A DNA stretch of 64,000 nucleotides from Saccharomycopsis malanga (GCA_004014935.1 CP025323.1:2046001-2110000); one strand, 5' to 3'; numbered from the stretch's first letter, positions 31,470-42,248 are shown. Notes: generated by a model not told the origin, from the sequence alone. Translations and numbers: made by a program.

Positions 31470-32098
31470 TATAACTGCTTATTCTGCAATTGCTTTGAAG
31501 GATGCAAGAAATAGGTAGGAAACCTTGCAAAGATATATATATCCACAAGCCTTGACGAGCAATCTTATCGAGCTTCGAAGCCGTCATAGAGCAAGGTTCA
31601 CCCGTGTGGTCTCTCTTTTCGGTCATTAGACTGTTTATCACCTTTATTTGCGGGGGAAACGGGGTGTCCATCACCGCGAATCTAGGAAACAAATAACCCC
31701 CTTTGTCAACATGTCTACTGGTCTCACCTCAACTTCCTTGATGAAACAGTCAAACAATATTGTTAATTTCTGCAAGAATAATTGAAATTCCATAATATTA
31801 TCATTGCAATGCCAAGGCCGTGTGACTTTCCAAATTATCTGCTTTTAAAAGCTGCGCAAAATCATGTTTCCATCTGGCCTACAATGTTGGAAAAATAACA
31901 GATTGTATATTATAACAATGGTGGTTCGTCAACCAGCGCTACAACCTGGTAAATTTTCGTAATCTAAGACAAATGTGTAAAATTTGGAAACAAAAGTTCC
32001 ACAACAGAAAAAAGACCAGTCAAAAGTGTTCAAAAAAAAAGAAATCGAATGTTTTTCCAACATGTTTTGTTGAAAAGAAACAGTCAGCCAGAAGATGT
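31470..32098. other. TMA17 upstream region
   Basis: AT-rich 630 bp with no recognisable gene. Short ATG frames at about 31711 and 31919 look like chance. Confidence 0.4.
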
Positions 32099-32221
32099 TT
32101 AGACGATGACACAAGTTTGGTGCAAAACACCACCACCTGGCACAACGTAGATGTTGTCTTTTTATTTGTCTTTGTTAGTGTTCTCCTTTGGAGTAGCGGA
32201 AGCAGCAGTAATGAGTTTCAT
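32099..32221 (-). pseudogene. a-factor-like lipopeptide pheromone precursor with an in-frame stop
   Basis: On the minus strand an ATG at 32221 reads MKLITAASATPKENTNKDK, then a TAA (32164-32162), then KDNIYVVPGGGVLHQTCVIV and a stop at 32101-32099; 40 codons in one frame. The pattern is that of yeast a-factor precursors: S. cerevisiae Mfa1 has TATAAPKEKTSSEKKDN followed by YIIKGVFWDPACVIA. The shared features are the charged N-terminal pro-region with ATPKE/AAPKE, KDN before a YVV/YII segment, and a C-terminal CaaX box (CVIV), which would direct prenylation, trimming and carboxymethylation. TATAAAAG lies 110 bp upstream (32331-32338). No GT donor exists between the ATG and the TAA, so splicing cannot remove it. 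It is either a broken allele, a sequence error or an unrecognised expression mode. Too short for routine gene finders. Confidence 0.6.
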
Positions 32222-32330
32222 TGCGAATAGTTGTGAAATAACAATTTTATGGAAATAGTGTTTGGGGTTTTTTTTCTCGATGATGCTAAATAGCTATAAA
32301 TATAGTCTTTCAAATGAGGAGATTCTAAAC

Positions 32331-32338
32331 CTTTTATA
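32331..32338 (-). promoter_or_regulatory. TATA box of the a-factor-like locus
   Basis: TATAAAAG on the minus strand, 110 bp upstream of the ATG at 32221. An ATTGTT motif (32376-32381) further upstream could be an HMG-factor site such as a2, but it is short and common. Confidence 0.4.
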
Positions 32339-33627
32339 GTTTTTTTATTACTTTTTTTTGGAGGATAAACTATGGATTGTTAATTCATTTTTGGTATTAC
32401 AAGTTTCATTTTATTCAACTTGTGAAACCAGTCATTTTCATCCAGTTCTATTAAGGTAGTGACTGTATTCATAAATACCAGCAGGATAAACTTTATTGTA
32501 CATATTCCAATATACCAAGGTGCATTCTTTCCAGTGACAGCTAACAGATAAGAATATAATCATCGATTTTGGTAAAATACGAGATCAACTGCTTACCCAA
32601 TTGAAAATGTGACAGGTTCACTCTTTGCACTAGCAGAAACTAAATTTATGTTTCTGCAACCATGTCTTTGTTAACACTAGCGAAATTGTTGTACTGTTTT
32701 GCCTCAAAAGACGGTTTCTCAGGTAAAGAGTGGCTCAGCTATCCTGGTATCTTGCCTTCGATGCATGGTCGCAGTTACCTAATCGGTGCGAATCAATGGG
32801 CTTCCAATATGCTATGCTGATCTGAATTTCAACCGAAGAATTTAAAAACCATTTTGAGACCTTTATTTGCAGTTTGAGGCTGTTCTGGTCATGTTTTAGC
32901 GTGGTATATTTATTATTTTCTTTTGAGGATATCACAATTGTCTAGAAAGAGAAAAGTTTACCAGAAATTTGAAAAAGGAAAGCACTGAAAAACGTCTTTG
33001 GGTGATATGGTAATGAAGCAAACATGTCACAATTATGTAAAAATAGAATTGCAAAAAGTTACTCACCCATGAAATTTCAACTGCTATGTGCTAATGTTAG
33101 CTTACTTGACAAACTCTACCTTAAGAATTCATAGATAACTATTATGATAAGGAAGCAGTAGATATGTTTCACAAATTGCAATCCTGACAGCTGATAGGTA
33201 ATATTAAGCCCTTGGCACTTGTGCACTCTAAGATTTCATCTTATAAAAATTCGCTTCTACACATTCATTATTCTACTAAACTACCACAATCCACGCAAAG
33301 TGTGCTAGTTTACAGCCTACATAGCCCATCAAAAGCAAGTTGAACCCCCACCTAGCTGCCAAGTAGAAACTAGCAAGTTATTAAGCAACTATTGGATGCT
33401 TATAGATAATCCTTTTCATACAAGTTGCCAACTCGTATATGTTTCTAGTGAATATAAGCTTTTCCAAGCCCCTCTATTTTATCTTATCTCCTTTGTTTTA
33501 TGTTTGCTATCACATTATCAGGGTATATTTTTCAAATACCAATCAAAATTCCGTCTAAACGTGTCTTCGCACTTATTTGTTAAATTTCATTCAGTATACT
33601 TGATCAAAATCACAATAATTCTATGAA
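32339..33627. other. Unassigned AT-rich region upstream of a repeat cluster
   Basis: About 1.3 kb without a convincing coding frame or recognised repeat. A slightly less AT-rich block at about 32580-32830 (containing GGTAAAGAGTGGCTCAGCTATCC) could hide an RNA gene, but I cannot assign one. Confidence 0.35.
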
Positions 33628-33780
33628 GGCCACTGGGCAACATAGTTCAACGGTTAGTACTTAAGGATGAGCCGATTATTATTAACTAGACATCATTGGA
33701 ATTTACCAAGCCCCTTTAAGCATAACCTGTATATACGAAACTAATATTTACTGGGCTTGAAATATAAGGTATTGTTTAAT
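33628..33780 (+). mobile_element. Family B copy joined to A4
   Basis: GGCCACTGGGCAACATAGTTCAACGGTTAGTAC, then TTTACCAAGCCCCTTTAAGCATAACC and the tail TATATACGAAACTAATATTTACTGGGCTTGAAATATAAGG, passing directly into family A copy A4. Internal part reduced. Confidence 0.65.
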
Positions 33781-34639
33781 CTGCCTTTATGCGAAACGCC
33801 TAACTATTCCCCTGTGGCCAAGTTGGTTAGGACATGCGCCTCGCAAAATAGTGCGGAAAACATGTGTGGCGTTCCTCACTTTGGGTTTTGGGACTCGATT
33901 CGCGCTCTTGTCGTTTTGGAGTAATTATAAGATGTTTTATCAAAATAAATCAGAGAAATCCGAGCTTTTTCTGATTTATGGAGCAATACAATAATTTTGT
34001 AAATTATGCTGCAATATTATAGTACTATTTATAAGAAAAAAAGTTTGAATTTGGGAGTAAAAATTTGATATAACGGAAAATTGCCAATTTTAACAAATAA
34101 TTGATTCTTTTAAGTCATATTCCAGAGTCGTTACAGCAACCCAATCCAAACAAAGTATAAACATAGATACTATTGAAGTCCTACACTTTAATTTAGTGCA
34201 TTTTGTTTTGCGATTTGACAATCGCACGATATTTAATAGTGAGAAAGTATCATCATTTTGAAAATAACACATAATTTCTTTAAAATCGAATTTTTCACCT
34301 CTCATAGAAACTTTCTTTAAATCTTGATGCTATTCCATAGTGTTTGATTGCTTTTAGTCTTGTTTCCGATTTATCCAGGATTCTAACGAGCCTTTATTCC
34401 AAAGAACCGCTAACTGTCAAAGTAACATAGTTCAACTTCTGCTATACATTGGATATTTTATGGGGCTCGGCAAAGCGTAATGTGCTATTTAATAAACTTT
34501 ATACCTCTGTTCCTGGGAGTCTATGTTAAAGAAAAAATAATTACTCCTTTGTAGGTGAAGTTGCAAATGTTTTAATGCCACTTTGACTTTAGTTTTTTGT
34601 TTTTTCGCTGTTCTAGTTTATAATACAACGATATGTCAC
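33781..34639 (+). repeat. Family A tRNA-headed repeat, copy A4
   Basis: The head has GTGGCCAAGTTGGTTAGG (A box) and TTTGGGACTCGATTCGCGC (B-box-like), then GTCGTTTTGGAGTAATTATAAG. The body has TTGATATAACGGAAAATTGCC, TTAATAGTGAGAAAGTATCA and GGCTCGGCAAAGCGTAATGTGC, and an end near CGCTGTTCTAG...ACGATATGTCA. This copy makes the element boundaries clearest together with A5. Confidence 0.8.
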
Positions 34640-34650
34640 TATAATTCCAT

Positions 34651-34930
34651 AAGGCTACTAGACAGGATAGTTCAACGGCTACTAAATAGCGCGTGTATAC
34701 AAAACAAATAATTTATTGGGCTCGAAATGTAAGATAATTATTATTATTATTACCACCACCACCACCACCGCCAATTCTACCACTACTATAATTATTTAAA
34801 TGATAATATATATTTCCCTAATAGTTGGGGTTTTTTCCCACTGGGTTTTACCAAGTCCCTATAGACACAGCGCGTACCTACGGAACTGATATGTACTGGG
34901 CTTGAAATATATGAAATTATTATTAATAGT
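34651..34930 (+). mobile_element. Two family B remnants with ATT and ACC simple repeats
   Basis: GGCTACTAGACAGGATAGTTCAACGGCTAC, then ATTTATTGGGCTCGAAATGTAAGAT(AATT)(ATT)n with an ACC run (about 34762-34778). A second tail follows, TTTTACCAAGTCCCTATAGACACAGCGCGTACC...GGGCTTGAAATATATG, ending in ATT repeats near 34925. Together they form a cluster just before MSS2. Confidence 0.6.
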
Positions 34931-35070
34931 TGAGCATTTCCCTAATACTTCATTACCGGCGCTCATAACCACTATCACCATTTTTTATATATGGCAATGG
35001 GGTGATGCTAGAAATATTGGTAATATTTTTGATATACGAAAAATAGTCAAAGTTAAAGAAAGCAAGTGAT

Positions 35071-36222
35071 ATGATAATACCCAATTGTTCGTTTATAGGG
35101 AAACGGATTTTCAAAGTTGCGAGTCGGCTGTATAGCAGTGTTTCGAGGCCTCCATTATTGGAGATTTTTCCGAAGAAAAAGTTTATCAATAGACAACTAT
35201 TTGATTTGGACAGTAGATTGACGTACAAGAAGCTTCTTCCGGTGTATCAGACTCTTTATGATAGTCTTGACAGCGAGGACCCCGAGGAGGTGTCTAAAGT
35301 TGCGCTTCCGTCGTATGTAGATGTGTCTGATCTTTTATTGATGAAGAAGGCTTTGGAAAAGTATCGTAGTTACTCCAACACAATCAATAAGCATCTCGTT
35401 GCGCTTGAAAATCAGATAGTGGAGAAGGCGGCAGAATATGGCAACAATGATGCGATATCTTTGCTAGCGTTCGAAACATTGACCACTGACGATTTGACTA
35501 TATTGAATGAAGGTGATAAGGAGTATGCCGAATCACTTATCAAGAATTTGTATTTTTTAAACCATCCGCTCACAATTAAATTGCTTGGTGATCTTTCTCT
35601 CAAACATGACAGGCTTGATGATGCAGCCAAGTATTATTTGGAGTTTTTGCAGTACGAGAACGACACCGTCCTAAGTAGTGAAGTATACAAACAACTTGGC
35701 ATACTAAATTTCAAACATGGTGAGAATCTACATGATGCAAAGCTTTTTTTTTTACAATCTATCAAGTACGGTCCTTTGGATAAGACTCTAGAGTGTCATT
35801 ATTTCTTGGGAGAAATCTTTGTTGCAACCGACCAGAAGTTGGCCAAGTTCCACTTACAGCTAGCTGCTTCAAAGTCTTTTAGGCAGGCATTCAAAAGTTT
35901 GGGTTTTTTGGAATTGAATTATTTCAATAACTATACTAATGCCCGTGAATGGTTTCGGTTGGGCGTAGAAGTGCAAGATTACGAGTGTTTGATAGGTCTT
36001 TTTGACACATTTTACAAGTTTGGTAAGACTGAAGAAGCTATCAAAACCCTAAAATCCATCAAGAACGTTTTCACAGAAAAAAACCGCAACAGCGACACGT
36101 TGAACTCATTTGTAGAATCAAGAAATGAACAAATCAACAAGCTCATGCAACTGCCTCGCACATTGCCTAACCAGCCTGAAAGTAAAAACACACCACAGCC
36201 AAAAACTTCCATATATAACTAG
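35071..36222 (+). CDS. MSS2: Mitochondrial TPR protein, likely Mss2
   Basis: A 383-residue protein. The N-terminus (MIIPNCSFIGKRIFKVASRLYSS) is a basic, amphipathic mitochondrial presequence. Helical TPR-like repeats follow from about residue 180 to 340 (for example LDDAAKYYLEFLQYEND, VYKQLGILNFKHGENLHDAKLFFLQSI, KTLECHYFLGEIFVATDQKLAKFHLQ, TNAREWFRLGVEVQDYECL). Length, presequence and repeat layout fit Mss2, a matrix-side protein needed to export the C-tail of Cox2 across the inner membrane. I recall no single diagnostic motif, so another mitochondrial TPR protein cannot be excluded. Family B remnants end about 140 bp upstream of the start. Confidence 0.6.
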   Translation: MIIPNCSFIGKRIFKVASRLYSSVSRPPLLEIFPKKKFINRQLFDLDSRLTYKKLLPVYQTLYDSLDSEDPEEVSKVALPSYVDVSDLLLMKKALEKYRSYSNTINKHLVALENQIVEKAAEYGNNDAISLLAFETLTTDDLTILNEGDKEYAESLIKNLYFLNHPLTIKLLGDLSLKHDRLDDAAKYYLEFLQYENDTVLSSEVYKQLGILNFKHGENLHDAKLFFLQSIKYGPLDKTLECHYFLGEIFVATDQKLAKFHLQLAASKSFRQAFKSLGFLELNYFNNYTNAREWFRLGVEVQDYECLIGLFDTFYKFGKTEEAIKTLKSIKNVFTEKNRNSDTLNSFVESRNEQINKLMQLPRTLPNQPESKNTPQPKTSIYN

Positions 36223-36949
36223 TCATCTGCATATAGAAATATACCTCTTGTATGTTTGGTTTTAATGTAGTCTTTACCGGAAGGAAATTGAGCGATTTTA
36301 ACGAATGTAATGAAAAGTGGTCTTCTTTGGCAGAGATAGTCATGTAATTTTCAGCTTTAAAACATCAAAAGTGTGGCTGTTGATCCAGTTGTTTGCCAGT
36401 TGAGTTCCCATAAAACCTATCAGACTATAAACTTGTAAACAATTTATGGGCAGTAAACTATCTACAAAATTACAATGCATATCAGAGGAATTGTGGAATA
36501 TAGCCACTGAGCCATTTGGCTCAGTGGTCAGTGCGCTGGGAGAAGAGAAAAAAGGCCTGGAAGGATAGTTTAGCGGATAATACTGTCAAACTGGCTGCTG
36601 AACGTGATTTTACAGGCAAGTGTAAATGTCTAAAACACGACCTAGAACAATAAATGCTCACCTTCCCAGTAATTAAGTCAGAATATTATGAAGTACACAG
36701 TGTTCTTTACTAACCTTTACCAAGTAATTGTAGATACACTGGGTATATACGAAACTGATATTTACTGGGCTTGAAATATAATAGTTATTATTATTGATAT
36801 ATTCAGAGATGGTTAAACTGATATGCAAGTGTATGCATTTATCTGCACAGCATCGGGCAAATAAAAAAATTATTGTGAAATTTTCACTGGCATGATAATG
36901 CAATATAGTAGTGATATAGAACGATAAGTAACCAACTTGCACGAGCAAC
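36223..36949. other. MSS2-TRM3 intergenic region
   Basis: About 730 bp, largely a family B copy (36513-36797). The TRM3 promoter must fit in or beside it. No gene seen. Confidence 0.5.
36513..36797 (+). mobile_element. Family B SINE-like copy, nearly full length
   Basis: Starts GCCACTGAGCCATTTGGCTCAGTGGTCAGTGC. It has a second head-like segment (GGAAGGATAGTTTAGCGG), the internal GCTGAACGTGATTTTACAGGCAAGTGTAAATGTCTAAAAC, the tail TATATACGAAACTGATATTTACTGGGCTTGAAATATAA and an ATT-rich end. It is about 285 bp long and ends some 150 bp before TRM3. Confidence 0.75.
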
Positions 36950-39900
36950 ATGTCACTTTCAGCTGAAGGGTCGAGTGGGTTGTTTGCACAATACTTGAGT
37001 GCTACGCAGAAGCGTACAATAGTCGACGATTTGATTCCATTATTGCAGTATACGAAGGACGATGCGAATATTGTGAAACAATTGTGTGAATTATTGGAAA
37101 ATCCATATTTTGAACAAGTCAAAGCTGAGGTTTTTCCGGAGATTAAAAACTACTGTGTCAAGACATTGGCGGTATCCACAAGAGAGGCAGAGGAAGGACA
37201 AGAGATCAATGAAACATTCGGTCTAGATTTTATCATACAATTCAGCAATGCATTGGACGATCTTGAAGGCTATTTGATTGATTTGATCCTCAAGAAAATA
37301 AGTGTTTATCTTGATCACACTAGTCTAGCATCGCCTGGAATCCAAAAGCAAGAACAATTCAGTCTGTTGATTCAAGAAATGAAGGCCATGAGCTTGGAGG
37401 GTGATATAAGTGACACACCAACCAAACATGAAGTTGCATTATATTTCACCTTATTGGAGAAGCTCATATCCGGTATAGCTGTAAAGACTGAGACTGCGAA
37501 GAGAATCAATGTTTTGGCGTGTATATATGTTGCTTTCAATGATGAGGTGATTTCACAAGGAGCTTCTCGGATATTCCGTTGGCTAGTGGCCCAATTGGCA
37601 GCAGACCGTGACTTGGATAGCTTAGTTTGGGATGTGATTTTCCATTTGGTATCTGATGGTTCTGCTCAGCAGTACCATAACAGTATCGGATATGTTTTTT
37701 GGATCAGATATTTGACTGCGGCCAACAAAGAGGGCGCACTTTGTGACTCGTTGGTTTATCAGAACTTGGTGAAACACGAGGCATATTGGTCTAAATTGCA
37801 ACAGCTTTTGGTCAACGATGTTCACGAGTATAGAAAGTATGCTTTGTCCATCGTACAGTTGTCTGTCCAGGCGCTCAATGGATCTTTCGAGAACAGTATA
37901 ATGAAATGGGACATGGCTCTTCACGACCAGTATATCCAGGAATGGAAACGATTCTGCGTATTATACGAGATTGTAGGTATTGACACTTCTTTGCATCAAG
38001 TCCAGGCAGGGTACGAAGACATACAGCGTTTGTTGGATCCGTATCTGTCTAAAATCCATAGCAGTTGGGGTCTTTCTTTAGTCTCCACAGCCATCACTGC
38101 CCCTATGGATTCTGTCCGTAAGTATGGTTTGGAGCTTGTGCTTTCAATTTCCAACGACCATCTTCTGATTTTTGATGAAAATGGTGTGTTTTTCTTGAAC
38201 GAAATTTTTCTCAATTTCGCTTTGCAAGCCCTGCATTTCTCCATTGTTAAATCCGCCAACAGAGAAACATGTCCATTTGGTGATGCCTTGGCCGCCTTTA
38301 TAGAGAATATCTTGTTGTCTTTGCACAAGGCAGGTAAAAATGTGTCATTAGTAGCAGAATTGCTCTTGCGCAAGTTGGTAGACACAACTTCTGATTTCGA
38401 ATATGGCAGAATGTACTTTGCCATTGGTATTTTGAAAGGCTTGAATTCATTTGACAATTGCTTGTCTCTAACGCATATTAAATTATTAGAAACCTTGTTC
38501 ACCAACACGTTTGAAACTGATATTATGGAAACGTTTCTTCAAACAATCTATCTCCGTCTATTACTCAATATCGACTCTAAAAAATTGTCTTTGCTGCAAT
38601 TGATTGGCATCTTGGGCAAGTTTGTCCAGATAAACAATTACAAACATGGAGAATCCACAAATCATGGCTATGTTTTGTACAATGCCAGTTCAGAGTTTTT
38701 CCTAGATTACATCAGTACAAACTATCCCAAAGAGCAGCTCAAAAATGTCAAGTTTGATGCAAATAATTATTTGAACAATATAGAAGCTCTTGTCATATAT
38801 ATTCATCTTGCATGTGTTTCAGATTCTGCCGAGACTCCTTGCCAAGAAATACCCAAGTTCACCAATTTCCCTTTTGTACTAAGTGAGTTGACCTATTCTG
38901 GTCTTGACGGCTTCTCGAATCTTTACGAGAAGCTCCACACGTACTATACAAAGTTTGTGAACGAGCTATCGAATAATCTTATCAAAAGCACTCGAATTTG
39001 GAACAGGGCCCCGTCGATTGTGCTTGAGAAGAGCTTATTTCCAGAAGAAGATGAGAATCTATGGGAAAATCACGTCAACTTGAAAAAGCTATGGGTTTGT
39101 ATTGCCGTGGAGTCCCAAAGCACTGATGTAGATGTTGTTGAATTGGCGGTGAGCAAGCTTAGGTTCTTCAGTGTCTGTTATGACAAGATGAAGTATCTTG
39201 TTGAGGAGGACGAAGATGTGGAGATTTGGGGGCTCAAGAAGTTTGAGGAAATTGTTAAGATAGCCAACAATTTATTCAAAAATTTGAATAAGAATCAAAT
39301 TGATTATAAAGTGAGAGACGACGCTTTGAGTAGTGTTTTCAAGATTGTTCTCAGTTTTTTAAAAGTTCATTTGATAACACCAACTTTGAAATCTGAAGTG
39401 TTTGATTTGATTCGAAACAATGAGAGTTTGTTAGAGTTTAAATCACAACTTGCGGTGATCAATGTTCTCAAATATGGTATCTTGAATACTGATAATGATA
39501 CTGAATTATCACTGGAAGATATTCATAAAACTGTTGGGATTTTAAAGCAAATTTGGATTTCTTTGTGTCAAGACCGTTTAAAACTCAATCAACGGACTCT
39601 TCATACTCTGTTTATAGATCTTTTGTTTGATTCTAAGATTTTGATGGAATGCAGCCAGAGAAACGTCGATGATCTGTTAGTCAATGACATTGTATCTCTT
39701 GGGTATGAAATCATAGAACAAGCTTATGCCAGACGATCTTTCTTACCTAGTATGGCGTCCAAATTATTGACGTTTCAGCTTGAACATCCTCTGGAGTTGA
39801 ACAATAGTGAGTTTCTTGCGCCTCTTTTGGTAAAAATATTCAGTTTCACCAGATCCAATTCAAATACCTTTAAATTTATGGAGGTGTCATCTAGTTTGTA

Positions 39901-41473
39901 TGACAAGGTGATAAATTATTCCACTGGCAGCATTTACGAACAAGCGTTTGGACCCGAGGAGGAATGTGGTAGAATTAAAACAATCACAATACTTGCATCT
40001 CTTGGGAAAAACAGTAAGCTTGCAACAAGTGTTTTCAACTATATTGTGAGCCAATCTGCCGACCAGTTTCATTTGTTTGCCCCTGTCAAGCGGGTTAATA
40101 GTGAACAACAATGGATCAGAATACAGTTGTACAGTGTCTTGATCGTTCTTTCTAGTATATTGGATACTGGTTTCTTGAAGACTTTTGTAGACAAGTATTT
40201 TGTGCCTGCTATATCACTAGACGCCAGTCCCATTGTCCGAGTATATATTGAATGGCTCATTGGGGTAATATGTTTCAACGATACAAAGTTGATAGATTCC
40301 ATGTTCGAAAGGGTGGCTGACGCCAGCTTGAATCCGTCTATTTTAATGTCCTATGAACGTATATGCTTCTTAATATGTCAGGAGCTTGACACGGAGAAGG
40401 AAACATATTATTTGCGCAAGTTAATCCCTTGCTTGATTTCCTATTGCACCATGAGTAAAGTGACGTTACGCCATTTTTCTGCCTCATTAATATGCTGTGT
40501 CAAAAACGAACTTGATAGAAAGTCTGATTTAATCATTCCGCCAGAAGAAAAGGATATTGTTCTTAGTATCTACAACGCTGTCACTGCCAACGGTAAGATT
40601 GATGATTATAGATCTGGAGACGCCATGCTATGGAATCTTCAGAAAGATCTCACTCTTGTAGGGGTTTGTGGAGGTGTTCTTATGAGGGTTTCTGATAACA
40701 ATGAGATTGATTTCATCAATTCTGCAAAGTTCGAAAAACATTTGTTTGGAAAATCTAAATCCATTCAAAATAAACTGCTTGCTCTTTTAATAAAATCAAG
40801 ACTTCATATCAATATTGGCTCGGACGATCAAAATGTGTGGCTTCTGACTTTAAAACAAAACAAAAAAATAAAACCTTCTCCCTCTTTCACTCCTAATAAA
40901 CCTGCAATCTCGTCTTCTGATAAAGTTGCTTTGCAAAAAAAAAGCGGTGCTTGGAGGATCATGGACCCGGACAATAATAACGACACCTCCACCTTTGCCA
41001 ACATTAAGAGAAGTCAATTGATTGTCATGGGCTCGTTGGTAGACAAACCGCCTAATTTGGGTGGCATCTGTCGTTTATGTGATGTTTTAGGGGCTGGTTT
41101 GCTTACTCTTGGTGACATCAAATACAAAAGTCATCCACATTTCCGGACGGTTGCCGTGACTGCTGATTTATGGCTCCCAATGAAAGAAGTCAAACCAGAA
41201 GGTATTGTAGAATATCTACGACAACAAAAACGGCTAGGATACACTTTGATAGGTCTTGAACAAACTGATAAAAGTGTTCAGTTGAACCACGATTTGAAAT
41301 TCCCAGAAAAATCATTAATAGTCTTGGGTAAGGAAAAAGAAGGAATCCCAGGTGATATCCTTGTGGAACTCGACTTTTGCGTCGAAATCAAACAAGTGGG
41401 TGTTGTCAGATCAATGAATATCCAAACAGCCACGGCATTGATTGTCCACGCTTATTCGCTTCAGTATTGTTAA
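36950..41473 (+). CDS. TRM3: tRNA (guanosine-18-2'-O)-methyltransferase
   Basis: A 1507-residue protein whose last 150 residues form a SpoU/TrmH (SPOUT) methyltransferase domain: IVMGSLVDKPPNLGGICRLCDVLGAG (motif 1), SLIVLGKEKEGIPGDIL (motif 2) and VEIKQVGVVRSMNIQTATALIVHAY (motif 3, part of the knotted SAM site). The long helical N-terminal region is the HEAT-like extension of eukaryotic Trm3/TARBP1; the length is close to S. cerevisiae Trm3 (1436). It makes 2'-O-methyl-G18 in the D-loop of cytoplasmic tRNAs. The frame is continuous and starts at the first ATG. It converges with SKT5 over about 770 bp. Confidence 0.93.
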   Translation: MSLSAEGSSGLFAQYLSATQKRTIVDDLIPLLQYTKDDANIVKQLCELLENPYFEQVKAEVFPEIKNYCVKTLAVSTREAEEGQEINETFGLDFIIQFSNALDDLEGYLIDLILKKISVYLDHTSLASPGIQKQEQFSLLIQEMKAMSLEGDISDTPTKHEVALYFTLLEKLISGIAVKTETAKRINVLACIYVAFNDEVISQGASRIFRWLVAQLAADRDLDSLVWDVIFHLVSDGSAQQYHNSIGYVFWIRYLTAANKEGALCDSLVYQNLVKHEAYWSKLQQLLVNDVHEYRKYALSIVQLSVQALNGSFENSIMKWDMALHDQYIQEWKRFCVLYEIVGIDTSLHQVQAGYEDIQRLLDPYLSKIHSSWGLSLVSTAITAPMDSVRKYGLELVLSISNDHLLIFDENGVFFLNEIFLNFALQALHFSIVKSANRETCPFGDALAAFIENILLSLHKAGKNVSLVAELLLRKLVDTTSDFEYGRMYFAIGILKGLNSFDNCLSLTHIKLLETLFTNTFETDIMETFLQTIYLRLLLNIDSKKLSLLQLIGILGKFVQINNYKHGESTNHGYVLYNASSEFFLDYISTNYPKEQLKNVKFDANNYLNNIEALVIYIHLACVSDSAETPCQEIPKFTNFPFVLSELTYSGLDGFSNLYEKLHTYYTKFVNELSNNLIKSTRIWNRAPSIVLEKSLFPEEDENLWENHVNLKKLWVCIAVESQSTDVDVVELAVSKLRFFSVCYDKMKYLVEEDEDVEIWGLKKFEEIVKIANNLFKNLNKNQIDYKVRDDALSSVFKIVLSFLKVHLITPTLKSEVFDLIRNNESLLEFKSQLAVINVLKYGILNTDNDTELSLEDIHKTVGILKQIWISLCQDRLKLNQRTLHTLFIDLLFDSKILMECSQRNVDDLLVNDIVSLGYEIIEQAYARRSFLPSMASKLLTFQLEHPLELNNSEFLAPLLVKIFSFTRSNSNTFKFMEVSSSLYDKVINYSTGSIYEQAFGPEEECGRIKTITILASLGKNSKLATSVFNYIVSQSADQFHLFAPVKRVNSEQQWIRIQLYSVLIVLSSILDTGFLKTFVDKYFVPAISLDASPIVRVYIEWLIGVICFNDTKLIDSMFERVADASLNPSILMSYERICFLICQELDTEKETYYLRKLIPCLISYCTMSKVTLRHFSASLICCVKNELDRKSDLIIPPEEKDIVLSIYNAVTANGKIDDYRSGDAMLWNLQKDLTLVGVCGGVLMRVSDNNEIDFINSAKFEKHLFGKSKSIQNKLLALLIKSRLHINIGSDDQNVWLLTLKQNKKIKPSPSFTPNKPAISSSDKVALQKKSGAWRIMDPDNNNDTSTFANIKRSQLIVMGSLVDKPPNLGGICRLCDVLGAGLLTLGDIKYKSHPHFRTVAVTADLWLPMKEVKPEGIVEYLRQQKRLGYTLIGLEQTDKSVQLNHDLKFPEKSLIVLGKEKEGIPGDILVELDFCVEIKQVGVVRSMNIQTATALIVHAYSLQYC

Positions 41474-42248
41474 CTAATCAAATAAAGTTTAATTTATTAT
41501 TTATTTCGTTTTTGTATGAAGAGTTTTTGTAAATAGTCATTTTAATATACTTTAACCTGTACTAAGAGAGAGGGCCTATACATGAAAGTTAATCTGGTTC
41601 CACAGTCAAGTGAAATTAGTACAAGTTAGTCATCTTATAAGTTTTAACACTATGCAATTATCAATTTCTCTTCTTTCTATTAATTGAATAAGACTACATA
41701 AATTACAATCAAGTAACGTTATAACAATCGACATATATCTCTTGATTCTTGTCATATGATAGCCTAGCTACCAGAATTCGTGCCGCTCTTTAGTGAGGCC
41801 CTATTCAAAAGTTACTTTAGCACATCAACGACAACAATAGTACTAGTGCAGTAAACTCAAGTTGCCTCCATTATAACTGTAACCAAATCTCAAGAAACAT
41901 ATGACTATCACGCCATTATCACATGCGACCCAGATACTCATAACCAATTTGAATGATCCACACACACGGTATATCCTCACTAGCCCTCTAAACGCACTAC
42001 AATTGTGTATGCACATAGCACGTTATACATGCAGCGTCTTGCTGCGTACCACATTACACCACAGCATAATACATTGCTATGCATTATCCTTCGTTGTTGG
42101 TATTATGGAGCCAACAACGATATAGAGAGAGTAATGGCTGATTGAGCATGGATTAAATTATATAACAAAGAAAAAGAATTGAAAAATTTGAGTATAAATA
42201 TATTTAAAAGACTTTATGTATGGGATATGTAAATATGTGGTGGAAAAC
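41474..42248. other. TRM3-SKT5 convergent intergenic region
   Basis: About 775 bp between convergent genes. It contains a perfect 10-bp inverted repeat (42091-42120). No gene or dispersed repeat was recognised. Confidence 0.45.
42091..42120. repeat. Perfect 10-bp inverted repeat
   Basis: TCGTTGTTGG and CCAACAACGA separated by a 10-base loop. It could fold as a stem-loop in a 3' transcript of either convergent gene. Function unknown. Confidence 0.6.

Noticed and set aside
31420-31692. Minus-strand 90-codon frame overlapping the TMA17 start
   Set aside because: No recognisable features, and it overlaps the better supported TMA17 N-terminus.
32339-32940. A structured RNA gene (for example RNase P or a snRNA)
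   Set aside because: None of the conserved blocks of those RNAs were found.
41901-42125. A 74-codon plus-strand frame between TRM3 and SKT5
   Set aside because: Low-complexity and no recognisable domain; it ends in the inverted repeat region.
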